This document shows positions 26,884 through 36,146 of a stretch of DNA of 64,000 nucleotides, piece after piece (position 1 is the first letter of the stretch; the number at the start of each line of letters is the position of its first letter). Where the stretch lies: positions 911,122-975,121 of the forward strand of contig NZ_CP065592.1 in assembly GCF_016025255.1 (NCBI RefSeq), written 5' to 3'. This stretch comes from Sphingosinicella flava (GTDB taxonomy: Bacteria > Pseudomonadota > Alphaproteobacteria > Sphingomonadales > Sphingomonadaceae). The position numbers and the translations under genes are program-made. Below the pieces are notes generated by a model, which was given only the letters and a program-made list of their open reading frames with translations, ran no database searches and was not told the origin of the DNA.

Positions 26884-27438
26884 TCAGCGCTTGCGGCGCA
26901 GCACGATGTACAGCGCGCCGAGGCCGCCATGACGCGGATGGGCGCCCCGCACCGCGGCGATATGGGCGGCATGGCGGGATGCCTGGAGCCAATCGCCCAC
27001 CGCCGCGCGGATCGCGCCGCGCGCGACGGGCCAGCGTTCGCCCGCCGGCGGCTTGCCGGTAACGAGCAGGAGAAGGCGGGCGCCCGAAGCAACGGCCTGT
27101 TCAAGGCGGGTGTCGAGCATGGCATAAGCGGTGGAGAGGTTGTGACCGTGCAGGTCGACGGTGAGATCGGGGGCGACGAGCCCGCGCGACAGGCGTCGGT
27201 CCCAAGTGGCATCCAGGGTGGTGCCAGGGACCGGCGCGGCCTTGGCGGGAACGATCGCGGGCCGGGTCGCAGCGCCTTGTGCTTTTACCACCGGGGCGGC
27301 GCCCTTCGGCTTGGAGATGGGCAGAGCAGGCTGAACGATATCGGCCTTTTCCGCCATTGCTTGCCGATGGAGGGGGCTGACGGTCGCGACCACCTTGTCC
27401 CACAAAGCGCGTTCCTCAGCGTTGAGCTTGCGGACCAT
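26884..27438 (-). CDS. Smr-domain protein
   Basis: 184 residues with a charged, low-complexity N-terminus and a C-terminal Smr domain (about 95-180). The domain shows the DLHGHNLSTAYAMLD start with its LDLHG-type motif and the VTGKPP...GALYIVLRRKR end. Smr domains are nucleases or nucleic-acid binders. It starts inside the 3' end of mltA (23-base overlap), so translation is probably coupled. Confidence 0.9.
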   Translation of the reverse strand: MVRKLNAEERALWDKVVATVSPLHRQAMAEKADIVQPALPISKPKGAAPVVKAQGAATRPAIVPAKAAPVPGTTLDATWDRRLSRGLVAPDLTVDLHGHNLSTAYAMLDTRLEQAVASGARLLLLVTGKPPAGERWPVARGAIRAAVGDWLQASRHAAHIAAVRGAHPRHGGLGALYIVLRRKR

Positions 27439-28639
27439 CGGCCTGACGCTGGATGAGCCGCGCGGCGGCGACGTTCGGGAGGAGGATCCAGGCCGATCCC
27501 TTGACCTGCAGGCCGCCCGCCTTCGCGCTTGCCTCCGGACCCGCGCCCCAGAAGGTGTCGAAACGGTTCGCGCCCTTGATCGCTCCGCCGGTATCCTGGG
27601 CGACCCACAGGCCGCTCGCCTCCGGATCGTCCATCGACAGGAGGACGGGGGCGCCCAGCGGCACGAATTTGGGATCGGCGGCGACCGTGACGCGCGGGGT
27701 CACCGGAAGGTCCATCGCGCCGAGCGGGCCGGGGCCGGTCAGCTCGCGGAAGAACACATAGCTCTTATTCTCCCGCATCAGGGCGCGCCCGGCCTCCGGA
27801 TTGGCGCGCAGCCAGCCGGTGATCGCCTGCATGGAGACGGGGCCGGTCAGCAGCCCGCGATCCTTCATCAGCTTGCCGATCGCGACATATTCGCGGCCAT
27901 TCTGGTCCGCGTAGCCGATGCGCATGACTCCGCCGCCGGGAAGCAGCAGCTGGCCCGACCCCTGAATCTGGAGAAAGAACAGATCGACCGCGTCGGCGGC
28001 CCAGGCGATTTCCAGCCCCTTTCCCGCGAGGACGCCATCCTCGATCGCGGCGCGATCATGATAGAGCGTATAGGCGCCGCTTTCGTCGAGACGCCCCCTT
28101 CCCTTCGCCCCCGTCAGCGGATTGGCGGCGAGAAGATCGGCGGGCTTGGCATAGATCGGCACCGCATAGCCCGGCGCCCGCACCCGCGATCCGGCGATCT
28201 GCGGCTCGTAATAGCCGGTGGCGAAGGCCGTGCCCTCGCCGACGCGAACCAATGTAAAATTATCGCGCAGGAATAAGGCGATATCCTGCGGGCTTTCGAA
28301 CAGACGGGGCGTGCAAACGTCCCGCCAATCCTCCGGACGGGTCAGGCCGCTGACATCCTCACGCTTCAGGAGCGCCGGGCAGCTTGCCTGAAAGGCGTTC
28401 CAGGCGCGCATGGCGGCGTCGGGTGCGATGCCGGGCAGCGGCGGTCCCAGAGTGACTCCGGCCTCCAGCGCGGTTGCGGCTGCCGGAGGTGCGAGCGGTA
28501 CGGTCGGCACGGGCGGCACAGCAATGGGCGGCTGTTCCTGCGCTGGCGGCGCGGGCTCGACTGGGCGAGGCGCCGGTACGCAGGCCGAAAGGCAGAGAGC
28601 AAGGGCGAGAAAGGCTCTGCGGGTCCGACGGATGCTCAT
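27416..28639 (-). CDS. mltA: Membrane-bound lytic murein transglycosylase A
   Basis: 407 residues with a lipobox (LSAC) after a short signal peptide and a proline-rich linker. The body matches MltA: TGYYEPQIAGS, IQGSGQLLLPGG, and the C-terminal 3D domain whose aspartates lie in VAQDTGGAIKGANRFDTFWG. It cleaves glycan strands to anhydro-muropeptides in the outer-membrane face of the periplasm. Head of the mltA-smr unit. Confidence 0.95.
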   Translation of the reverse strand: MSIRRTRRAFLALALCLSACVPAPRPVEPAPPAQEQPPIAVPPVPTVPLAPPAAATALEAGVTLGPPLPGIAPDAAMRAWNAFQASCPALLKREDVSGLTRPEDWRDVCTPRLFESPQDIALFLRDNFTLVRVGEGTAFATGYYEPQIAGSRVRAPGYAVPIYAKPADLLAANPLTGAKGRGRLDESGAYTLYHDRAAIEDGVLAGKGLEIAWAADAVDLFFLQIQGSGQLLLPGGGVMRIGYADQNGREYVAIGKLMKDRGLLTGPVSMQAITGWLRANPEAGRALMRENKSYVFFRELTGPGPLGAMDLPVTPRVTVAADPKFVPLGAPVLLSMDDPEASGLWVAQDTGGAIKGANRFDTFWGAGPEASAKAGGLQVKGSAWILLPNVAAARLIQRQADGPQAQR

Positions 28640-28687
28640 ATCCCCGCCATAGCCCGACTGACGAAAATTGGAAAAGGCCCAGCAGCC

Positions 28688-29338
28688 TCAGGCGACAGCG
28701 TCGGTTTCCACCAGCATCCAGTTCGGATCGGCGCTGCCGAGATCCCGCTGGAACGTCCAGATGTCGTGCGTTTCGATCGCGTCGCTCAGCGATCCGGCAA
28801 CGACATTGCCGTCGCGGTCGCGGGTGACGGCCGCGATATCGGCGTCGAAGCGGACCGACACGAAAGCGGTGCGGCCGCTGAGCTCGACGGATTCGATCAC
28901 CGCCTTGTCGATGGCGATGAGGCGGTTGTTGAGGGTCAGTCCCTCGGCCTCGCGCGCGGCAATGGCCTCTTCGAACGCCTGCTGCGCCTCGCCGTCCACC
29001 AGTTCGTCCAGCTCGGCGCGGTTGCCCGTCCAGAAGGCCTCGAGGATCATGCGGTAAGCGGATTGCGCGCCTTCGAGAAAGCGGGCGACGTCGAAGGAAG
29101 GATCGGCGGCGATCAAGGCGCGGATTCCGGTTTCCGCACTCTTTTCATAAGCGAGACCATTGGTTTCGAAGCGCTCGGCCGGCAGATCCTGGACCGGGGC
29201 GGGCGTGTCGACGCTGGCCATCGTCTTCGGGCGCAAGACCGGCTGTTGCTCATGGCCCGTCCGGCGGCCCAGCACGGCATAGAGCCTCAGGCCCGCGAAC
29301 ACGGCCACCATGGCCAGCAACACAATCTCGACTGTCAC
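28688..29338 (-). CDS. Tim44/TimA-like membrane adaptor protein
   Basis: 216 residues from GTG 29338 with GGAG upstream. An N-terminal membrane helix (residues 3-16) is followed by a linker and a Tim44-like domain with the conserved DPSFDVARFLEGAQSAYRMILEAFWTGN opening. The domain is predicted to bind proteins at the inner membrane. It is divergent from secB, a common neighbour in alphaproteobacteria. Confidence 0.85.
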   Translation of the reverse strand: MTVEIVLLAMVAVFAGLRLYAVLGRRTGHEQQPVLRPKTMASVDTPAPVQDLPAERFETNGLAYEKSAETGIRALIAADPSFDVARFLEGAQSAYRMILEAFWTGNRAELDELVDGEAQQAFEEAIAAREAEGLTLNNRLIAIDKAVIESVELSGRTAFVSVRFDADIAAVTRDRDGNVVAGSLSDAIETHDIWTFQRDLGSADPNWMLVETDAVA

Positions 29339-29503
29339 GAAAAAGCACTCCGTTCTGAACTTGCCGCCAACATAGGCCGGATGGAGCCCAGTTTCAAATG
29401 GCGGCCGCATGTTGCGCCCACCCCCCTCACCTGCTACCCGCGCCTTCGACCGGCGAAGCGTGCCGCCCGCCGTCTTTCAACACGATTTTCAAGGTAAGGA
29501 AGC

Positions 29504-30025
29504 ATGGCCGAAGAATTAGGCGCGACGGACGGAAACGAGCAGGCGGTGAACGGCAACGATACCTCGCCCGCAATCGCCATCCTGTCCCAATATGTTAAGG
29601 ATTTGTCCTTCGAAAACCCGAACGCCCCGGCCGTCTACCAATGGCAGGGCCAGCCGCAGATCGACGTGCAGTTCAACATCGGATCGCAGAAGCTGGGCGA
29701 CGATGTGTATGAAGTCGGCCTGAAGATCGACGTGGTGGCGAAGCACGACAACGGCACCGCCTTTGCCGTCGACCTTCTTTATTCGGGCCTGTTCGGGCTG
29801 CGCAACATTCCCGAAGAGCAGCTTCAGCCCTTCCTGCTCGCCGAAGCGCCGCGCCTCCTGTTCCCGTTCGCGCGGCAGATCGTGGCGGAATCGGTGCAGA
29901 ACGGCGCCTTCCCGCCGCTGATGCTCGATCCGATCGATTTCGGCGCGCTCTACATGCAGCAGGCGGCGCAGGCCCAGGCTGCGGGCGGCGGGGCGCAAGC
30001 GCCGGAGATTACCGGACAGGCTTAA
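29504..30025 (+). CDS. secB: Protein-export chaperone SecB
   Basis: 173 residues with the SecB core LSQYVKDLSFENPNAP and IDVQFNIGSQKLGDDVYEV, then the conserved FPFARQIVAESVQNGAFPPLMLDPIDF. It holds preproteins unfolded and delivers them to SecA. The extended Gln/Ala-rich C-terminus is usual in alphaproteobacteria. Confidence 0.97.
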   Translation: MAEELGATDGNEQAVNGNDTSPAIAILSQYVKDLSFENPNAPAVYQWQGQPQIDVQFNIGSQKLGDDVYEVGLKIDVVAKHDNGTAFAVDLLYSGLFGLRNIPEEQLQPFLLAEAPRLLFPFARQIVAESVQNGAFPPLMLDPIDFGALYMQQAAQAQAAGGGAQAPEITGQA

Positions 30026-30030
30026 GGCAA

Positions 30031-30108
30031 TGTCACTCCAGCGCAGGCTGGAGTCCAAGCGGTGCATGTCATCAGCATCGTCTGGATTCCAGCTTTCGCT
30101 GAAATGAC
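30031..30108. repeat. Degenerate hairpin repeat pair
   Basis: Left arm CACTCCAGCGCAGGCTGGAGT and right arm GATTCCAGCTTTCGCTGAAAT are inverted relatives of the 14664-14750 family, with several stem mismatches. It occupies the secB-murJ spacer. Confidence 0.7.
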
Positions 30109-30124
30109 TTAAGGGCGGGTGAGC

Positions 30125-31681
30125 ATGAACCTCCACAAGGCGATCGGCACGATTGGCGGCCTCACCATGGTCAGCCGCGTGTTCGGCTTCGCGCGCGAAA
30201 TGCTGATGTCGCGCATCATGGGGGCGAGCGGCGCGGCCGACGCCTTCCTGGTCGCCTTCCGCCTGCCCAACACGTTCCGCCGCCTGTTCGGCGAGGGCGC
30301 CTTCTCGGCGGGCTTCGTGCCCCTGTTCAGCCAGCGCTATCACGGGCCGGGCGGGCTGGAGGAAGCGAAGAAATTTTCCGAAGAGGTGCTGGCGGTCTTC
30401 CTCCCCACCCTCTTCCTTTTCACGCTCGTCTTCGAACTCATCATGCCCGCTTTCGTCTGGGCGATCGCATCGGGCTATGCCGATGAACCGGCGAAGTTCG
30501 ACCTGACCGTGTTCCTCACCCGGATCACTTTCCCCTATCTGCTGCTGATCAGCCTCGTTTCGCTCTTCTCCGGCGTGCTGAATTCGCTGACGAAATTCGC
30601 GGCGGCGGCCTTCGCGCCCGCCTTGCTCAACGTCGCGATGCTCGCGGCCTTGCTCATCGTGCCGACGGGCGGCGAAAGGACCGCGCTCGCCCTCTCCATC
30701 GGCGTTACCGTGGGCGGCGTCCTGCAGCTCGCGCTTGTTTGGAACAGCGCGCGCAAGGCGGGCGTGTCGCTGCGCTTGCGCAAGCCCGAAATCACGCCAA
30801 GCGTGAAGCAATTCTTCCTCGTCGTCATTCCGGCGACACTGGGCGCGGGCGTCTATCAGATCAGCCAGCTGATCGATACTTTCTTCGCGACGCGGCTTCC
30901 CGAAGGATCGATGTCCTACCTCAATTATTCGGATCGCCTCAATCAGCTGCCGCTGTCGGTGATCGGCACCGCGCTCGGCACGGCGATCCTGCCGCAGATC
31001 AGCCGCTTCATCGCCAAGGGAGAACCGGATGAGGCCGCCCGCGTGCAGGGCCAAGCGGTGGAGCTGTCGATGCTGCTCTGCATTCCCGCAGCCCTCGCCC
31101 TCGCCGTCGTCGCCGGGCCGCTGGTCGCCGCGATGTTCCAGGGCGGGCGCTTCACGGCGGAAGACGCCGCGATCACCGGCAATGTGTTGGCGATCATCGT
31201 CATGGGCCTTCCGGCTTATGTGCTGGTGAAGGTGATCACGCCCGGTTTTTACGCGCGCAACGATACCAAGACGCCGGTCAAGACGGCGGTCGTGGTGCTC
31301 GTCGCCAACATCGCGCTCAATTTCGCATTGATCCCGCCTTTCGGAATCTATGGCCTTGCCGCGGCCATCGCGCTCTGTTCGTGGATCAACTGCATTCTCC
31401 TCTACGTCATTCTGCGCCGCCGCGGGCATTTCCGGATCGAAGGCTGGCTGTGGAGCCGGATCGCGCGGCAATTCGCGGCGGGCCTTGCCATGGGCGCGGC
31501 CTTGTGGGGCACGCGCGCACTGCTCGCGGGCTTTTTCGCCGGATCGGTGATCGAGCGGCTGCTGGGCGTCATGGCACTCGTCGGCGTCGGCGGCATCGTC
31601 TATTTCATCGTCGCCTGGACGATCGGCGCAATGAACCGCGACGACATCCTCATCCTCCTGAAGCGCAAGAAGGTCAGCTGA
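30125..31681 (+). CDS. murJ: Lipid II flippase MurJ (MviN)
   Basis: 518 residues from ATG 30125; a GTG at 30119 is also in frame. The N-terminus GTIGGLTMVSRVFGFAREML is the MurJ signature, and the protein is almost entirely membrane helices (about 14). It flips lipid II for peptidoglycan synthesis. It precedes trpS by one overlapping base. Confidence 0.96.
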   Translation: MNLHKAIGTIGGLTMVSRVFGFAREMLMSRIMGASGAADAFLVAFRLPNTFRRLFGEGAFSAGFVPLFSQRYHGPGGLEEAKKFSEEVLAVFLPTLFLFTLVFELIMPAFVWAIASGYADEPAKFDLTVFLTRITFPYLLLISLVSLFSGVLNSLTKFAAAAFAPALLNVAMLAALLIVPTGGERTALALSIGVTVGGVLQLALVWNSARKAGVSLRLRKPEITPSVKQFFLVVIPATLGAGVYQISQLIDTFFATRLPEGSMSYLNYSDRLNQLPLSVIGTALGTAILPQISRFIAKGEPDEAARVQGQAVELSMLLCIPAALALAVVAGPLVAAMFQGGRFTAEDAAITGNVLAIIVMGLPAYVLVKVITPGFYARNDTKTPVKTAVVVLVANIALNFALIPPFGIYGLAAAIALCSWINCILLYVILRRRGHFRIEGWLWSRIARQFAAGLAMGAALWGTRALLAGFFAGSVIERLLGVMALVGVGGIVYFIVAWTIGAMNRDDILILLKRKKVS

Positions 31682-32673
31682 TGCGTATCATTTCCGGCAT
31701 CCAGCCCACCGGCGAGCCGCACCTTGGCAATTATCTGGGGGCGATCAAGCGCTGGACGGAGCTTCAGCACGAGCAGGAATGCCTGATCTTCCTCGCCGAT
31801 CTCCATGCCATCACGGTCTATAACGAACCCGGGGCTCTGGCCCGCACCATTCGCGAGGCGGCGGCGACGTTGATCGCGTGCGGCATCGATCCGAACAAGA
31901 CCGTGCTGTTCGACCAGGCCCGCGTGCCCGCTCATGCCGAAATGGCCTGGCTCCTCAATTGCACCGCGCGCATCGGCTGGCTCAATCGCATGACGCAGTT
32001 CAAGGAGAAATCCGGCAAGAATCGCGAGAATGCGAGTGTTGGGCTTTATTCCTATCCGGTTCTTCAGGCCGCCGACATCCTGCTTTACCAGGCGACTCAC
32101 GTGCCGGTCGGCGAAGACCAGAAGCAGCATCTGGAGCTCACCCGCGACATCGCAACCAAGTTCAACACCGATTTCGGCGTCGAAGTCTTTACCGTGCCCG
32201 AACCCCTGATCGGCAAGGCGGGTGCGCGGATCATGTCGCTCCGCGACGGCACGGCCAAGATGTCGAAATCCGACCCCTCGGACATGAGCCGCATCAATCT
32301 GACCGACGACAGCGACACGATCGCGCAAAAGGTTAAAAAGGCGAAGACCGACCCCGAGCCGCTGCCCGACACGATGGATGGGCTGAAAGGGCGCCCGGAA
32401 GCTGCGAATCTCGTCACCATTTTCGCCGTTCTGGCGAATCGCACGCCCGACGAGGTGCTCGGCGAGTTTGCCGGCCAGGGTTTCGGGGCCTTCAAGCCGC
32501 GCCTCGCCGACCTCGTGGTCGAGACGCTCCGGCCGATCCGGGCGCGGTTCGAAACATTGCGTGCCGGTCCGGCGGAGATCGACCGGATATTGATGGATGG
32601 AGCGGTGAAGGCGCGCGCTTTGTCGGCGCCGACGCTGGCAGCCGCTTACAAAGCGGTGGGGCTGCCCCGCTGA
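31681..32673 (+). CDS. trpS: Tryptophan--tRNA ligase
   Basis: 330 residues. Class I signature motifs are present: a HIGH-like block SGIQPTGEPHLGNYLGA and KMSKS in AKMSKSDPSD. Length and the AGEDQKQHLELTRDIA-like core (VGEDQKQHLE) are normal for TrpS. Its ATG overlaps the murJ stop by one base. Confidence 0.97.
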   Translation: MRIISGIQPTGEPHLGNYLGAIKRWTELQHEQECLIFLADLHAITVYNEPGALARTIREAAATLIACGIDPNKTVLFDQARVPAHAEMAWLLNCTARIGWLNRMTQFKEKSGKNRENASVGLYSYPVLQAADILLYQATHVPVGEDQKQHLELTRDIATKFNTDFGVEVFTVPEPLIGKAGARIMSLRDGTAKMSKSDPSDMSRINLTDDSDTIAQKVKKAKTDPEPLPDTMDGLKGRPEAANLVTIFAVLANRTPDEVLGEFAGQGFGAFKPRLADLVVETLRPIRARFETLRAGPAEIDRILMDGAVKARALSAPTLAAAYKAVGLPR

Positions 32674-32792
32674 CTGCCGGCAGGCGACACGTGCAATCGC
32701 CGCGACGAAGCGCTATTCTTAAGCTATGGTTCAGCCGAGCGACTGCAAAAGTCGTGCCGCAACAGCCAGTTAGAGTTTGGAGAGGCCCGTTC

Positions 32793-33455
32793 ATGTCCTT
32801 CAGCAAGAAAATCTTCGCCGTCGCGGCGTCCGCAGCGTTTCTGACGCTGGGCGGCTGCGCGACCGGCTTTCCCGCCCAGGTTTCGCGCTTCCAGGCGATG
32901 CCCGCGCCGCAAGGCGAGAGCTTCGTCATCCAAGCGGCCGATCCCGACAAAAGAGGCGGGCTTGAATTTTCGCAATATGCGGGCCTCGTCCGCCGCCACC
33001 TGACCGCCCAGGGCTACAGCGAAGCCGCCTCGCCCGCGCAGGCGACCTTCGTCGTCGAACTGGATTATGGCGTCGACAACGGCCGCCAGCAGGTCGCGAC
33101 CCGCCCATCCCTTGGTTACGGCGCGGGCTGGGGTCACCCTTATTATTCCCGTTTCGGTTATTTTGGTCATCGCTATCGCAGCCCATTTTATTATGGCTGG
33201 CGCGACCCGTTCTGGGGCGATCCGTTCGACCGCGAAGTCTATAGCTACACCGTCTATACCAGCTACCTCGATATGGACATCAAGCGGACCGCCGGCGGAG
33301 AGCCCTTGTTCGAAGGCACAGCCAAGGCGCGCTCGCGCACCGATCAGCTTCAGACCCTGGTCCCGAACCTGGTCGAAGCGATGTTCACCAATTTCCCGGG
33401 CCGGTCCGGCGAAGTGGTGCGGATCACGGTTCCGACCGAGCGGACGCGCGGTTAA
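32793..33455 (+). CDS. DUF4136 lipoprotein
   Basis: 220 residues with a lipobox (LGGC) and a DUF4136 domain: an N-terminal VSRFQA start, a Tyr/Phe/Gly-rich insert, then a VYTSYLDMDIKRT strand. A GAGAGG site lies upstream of ATG 32793. It is probably an outer-membrane lipoprotein of unknown job. A strong hairpin follows. Confidence 0.88.
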   Translation: MSFSKKIFAVAASAAFLTLGGCATGFPAQVSRFQAMPAPQGESFVIQAADPDKRGGLEFSQYAGLVRRHLTAQGYSEAASPAQATFVVELDYGVDNGRQQVATRPSLGYGAGWGHPYYSRFGYFGHRYRSPFYYGWRDPFWGDPFDREVYSYTVYTSYLDMDIKRTAGGEPLFEGTAKARSRTDQLQTLVPNLVEAMFTNFPGRSGEVVRITVPTERTRG

Positions 33456-33470
33456 GCAGCGTCATCCTTC

Positions 33471-33501
33471 AGAAAAGGGGCGGATTTTCCGCCCCTTTTC
33501 T
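33471..33501 (+). terminator. Strong hairpin terminator after the DUF4136 gene
   Basis: AGAAAAGGGGCGG (33471-33483), loop ATTTT, CCGCCCCTTTTCT (33489-33501). The T run lies inside the stem, which can terminate on either strand. Confidence 0.8.
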
Positions 33502-33650
33502 GATTCAATTCTCGGCAAAGGAACCGATTTCGGAAGCTCTATGCATCCGAATGCGATTTCATGGGTTCTTGCCCTGCCATTATCGCAAGGCCGCGTTCGG
33601 GAACCAATGAGGCAAAGGGACGAGGCCCCGGCTGAGGAGGGAGCCAGGAC

Positions 33651-33962
33651 GTGCCCCACTATTTCTTCCATCTGCGCGACGGAGATTCGCTTTACAGGGA
33701 CTTGGAAGGATCCGATCTGCCGGACCTGACGGCGGTGCGGCATAGCGGAACGACGCTGGCCCGTACGCTGATCGGCGTCGGCGTCATGGAGGGCAGCGTT
33801 CCTCTCGATCTCCAAATCGAAGTCCATGATGAGTGGTCGAACGTTTGCTGGAGTCTCGACTTTAAAGACGCAGTGAAGGTCATTCCGCCCAAACCGGCTA
33901 CACTTCGCACCGAAGAGATATTGGGCTCCCTGCCGGTGCGCCTCCGCTACCGGCGGGCCTGA
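33651..33962 (+). CDS. DUF6894-like small protein
   Basis: 103 residues from GTG 33651, with GGAGGGAG 7 bases before it. The beginning MPHYFFHLRDGDSL and the PDLTAVRHSG segment match the short DUF6894 family found in alphaproteobacteria. Function unknown; no signal peptide or membrane segment. It converges with dnaA. Confidence 0.75.
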   Translation: MPHYFFHLRDGDSLYRDLEGSDLPDLTAVRHSGTTLARTLIGVGVMEGSVPLDLQIEVHDEWSNVCWSLDFKDAVKVIPPKPATLRTEEILGSLPVRLRYRRA

Positions 33963-33965
33963 CGC

Positions 33966-35381
33966 TCAGCTTTCGAGCTGGCGGGTCAGCAGGCGGATGT
34001 CGGCATCGAGTTCCGCATCCTGGGCGCGGAGCTTTTCAATCTGACGAACGGCATGAATCACGGTGGTATGATCGCGTCCGCCGAAGCGGCGGCCGATTTC
34101 GGGGAGCGAACGCGGCGTCAGCTGCTTGGACAGATACATGGCGACCTGGCGCGGACGGGCGACCTCGCGGGCGCGGCGGGCGGAGGTCATTTCCGCCTTC
34201 CGGATGCGGTAATGGTCGGACACCTTGCCCTGGATTTCGTCGATCGAAATCCGGCGTTGGTTGGCGCGCAGGATGCTCGCCAGCACGTCACCGACGAAAT
34301 CGAGGTCGATCGCGCGGTTCTGCATCTGGGCATAAGCGGCGATACGGTTGAGAGCGCCTTCCAGCTCGCGGACGTTGGAGCTGATGCGCTTGGCAAGGAA
34401 CATGACGACATCGTCCGGGACGGAGACGCCCGGCAAGGTTTCCAGCTTCTTCTGAATGATGCCGAGACGCAGCTCGAGATCCGCCTGATTGATGTCGGCG
34501 ACAAGGCCCCAGGACAGCCGCGAAAGGATGCGCGGCTCGATGCCGTCCAGATCCTGCGGCGCGCGGTCCGAGGAGATGACGAGTCGGCTTCCGGCCGAAA
34601 TGATCTCGTTCATCGTGTGGAAAAATTCTTCCTGCGTCGATTCCTTGCCCGCGATGAACTGCACGTCGTCGATCATCAGCAGGTCGGCGGAGCGCAATTG
34701 CTGCTTGAAGCGGATCGTGTCGTTGGCGCGCAACGCCGCGACGAATTCCACCATGAACTTTTCGGCAGACATGTAGACGATTTTCGCACCGGGGCGGCGG
34801 GCCCGGAATTCGTGGCCGATGGCGTGGAGAAGGTGCGTCTTGCCGCGCCCCGTGCCGCCATGAATGAAGAGCGGGTTGAAGGCAACATTGTCGGCGGTCG
34901 CAAGCGTGCGTGCGGCATTAAAGGCCACTTCGTTCGCCTTGCCGACGACGAAGCTGTCGAATCGGTAGCGCGGCTCGAGCGGCACGCCGTAGAAGCCGCC
35001 GTCATTTTGGACCGGCGCTTCCGGCTCCGGCGCCGAGGGAATGGCGGCCATCGCGGCGGTACGGGGCGCGCCGGCGCTCACAGCGATGCGGATATGCCGC
35101 ACCGCCGGCAAGGTCGCCCGCCAGGCGAGCGCCAACCGTTCGGCGAAATGGGTCTGCACCCAATCGGCCATGAATTGCGACGGGAGCTCCAGCGTCAAAG
35201 TCGCGTGATCGGCATCGAAAGCGCCGAGCGCGATCGGACGCAGCCAGCCGTCGAAGGTCCGCGCGCCGCAATCGCGCTTGAGGCCCGCGCGGATCGCATC
35301 CCACGCGGCCGCAACCGGATCGCCGGCAAGCGCCTCCCCTGCGAAACTTACAGCATTGGCTGGCGTCTGACCCACGCGCAT
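33966..35381 (-). CDS. dnaA: Chromosomal replication initiator DnaA
   Basis: About 471 residues from ATG 35381. Domain I begins with a typical [21 protein letters not shown] stretch. The AAA+ domain has GGTGRGKTH and [14 protein letters not shown]. The DNA-binding domain contains the signature [14 protein letters not shown] and [15 protein letters not shown] 6 bases further in is an alternative start. The longer N-terminal reading upstream is not DnaA-like. rpsT lies just upstream on the same strand. Confidence 0.97.
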   Translation of the reverse strand: MRVGQTPANAVSFAGEALAGDPVAAAWDAIRAGLKRDCGARTFDGWLRPIALGAFDADHATLTLELPSQFMADWVQTHFAERLALAWRATLPAVRHIRIAVSAGAPRTAAMAAIPSAPEPEAPVQNDGGFYGVPLEPRYRFDSFVVGKANEVAFNAARTLATADNVAFNPLFIHGGTGRGKTHLLHAIGHEFRARRPGAKIVYMSAEKFMVEFVAALRANDTIRFKQQLRSADLLMIDDVQFIAGKESTQEEFFHTMNEIISAGSRLVISSDRAPQDLDGIEPRILSRLSWGLVADINQADLELRLGIIQKKLETLPGVSVPDDVVMFLAKRISSNVRELEGALNRIAAYAQMQNRAIDLDFVGDVLASILRANQRRISIDEIQGKVSDHYRIRKAEMTSARRAREVARPRQVAMYLSKQLTPRSLPEIGRRFGGRDHTTVIHAVRQIEKLRAQDAELDADIRLLTRQLES

Positions 35382-35785
35382 CCCCCTTCGATCGCCGCCA
35401 CGACACGGCCCCTGGTGAACAGTCAAAACCTTCCCGCACGGCGAAACACCCGGTGGGAGCGCCGATATTGAGGCTATTTTGCTGTGTGCATCCGGGAAGC
35501 AGATTCGCACCCCCGGAAGAAGGATGTTCTACGGACGGATTCGGTTTCCGATCAAGGCCCGATCACGTCATTTATCTGAAATAAATCCGTTGACACGCAA
35601 ATGCTTGGGTCATCCCAGAAACGGCAAAAAGTACAGATATTTCAGACACTAATTCCTGAACCGGTACGAAGCGGGAACCCCGCGAATCGCTGGAAATGCT
35701 GGACTTTTGTCATTTCGCAACCGGCACAAAAAAACCCGCCGGACTTGTCGTCCAGCGGGCTTGGTTGTTTTGAAATGGAACGGGA
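35382..35785. other. dnaA-rpsT intergenic region
   Basis: About 400 bases without a gene. It holds the rpsT terminator (35728-35759), a likely dnaA promoter on the minus strand, and three GANTC sites (35502-35506, 35538-35542, 35684-35688), the target of the CcrM cell-cycle methylase in alphaproteobacteria. I see no clear array of DnaA boxes, so this does not look like an origin. Confidence 0.6.
35728..35759 (-). terminator. rpsT terminator
   Basis: On the minus strand CCCGCTGGAC pairs with GTCCGGCGGG (one G-U) around a short loop, followed by seven T (35728-35734 as A on the plus strand). It lies just after the rpsT stop. Confidence 0.85.
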
Positions 35786-36049
35786 TCAGCCGAGCGCGGC
35801 AACCCGCTTCGAAAGGCGCGACATCTTGCGCGCGGCAGTGTTCTTGTGGACGACGCCCTTGGCGACGCCACGGGCGAGCTCCGGCTGAACCTTGGCAATG
35901 GCGTCCTTCGCCTTATCCTTGTCGCCGGCGGCGAGGGCAAGCTCGACCTGCTTCACGAAGGTGCGGATGCGGCTGACGCGCGCGCCGTTGATTTCGGCGC
36001 GGCGATCATTGCGGCGGATACGTTTCTTCGCTTGCGGCGTGTTCGCCAT
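35786..36049 (-). CDS. rpsT: 30S ribosomal protein S20
   Basis: 87 residues from ATG 36049 ([14 protein letters not shown]), very basic and helical, with the family's [17 protein letters not shown] end. The longer frame upstream is not S20. S20 binds 16S rRNA early in assembly. It is located between mutM and dnaA, as in related genomes. Confidence 0.95.
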   Translation of the reverse strand: MANTPQAKKRIRRNDRRAEINGARVSRIRTFVKQVELALAAGDKDKAKDAIAKVQPELARGVAKGVVHKNTAARKMSRLSKRVAALG

Positions 36050-36146
36050 TCTAACTGCCTCGTTTGTCGTAAAATGAAAAAGGCGCGGAATCGTCCGCAC
36101 CGGTCAGGGCCGCCCTCTACGCGGAAAGGGGCATAGGGTCAACCGG

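Noticed and set aside
29516-31471. A 651-codon open frame on the minus strand
   Set aside because: Antisense to secB and murJ; composition is charged and repetitive (His/Arg/Glu/Asp) as expected from a shadow frame.
34053-35471. A 472-codon open frame on the plus strand
   Set aside because: Antisense to dnaA; shadow of a conserved gene.
35382-35785. Origin of replication next to dnaA
   Set aside because: No cluster of clear DnaA boxes or AT-rich unwinding region is seen. In alphaproteobacteria the origin often lies away from dnaA.
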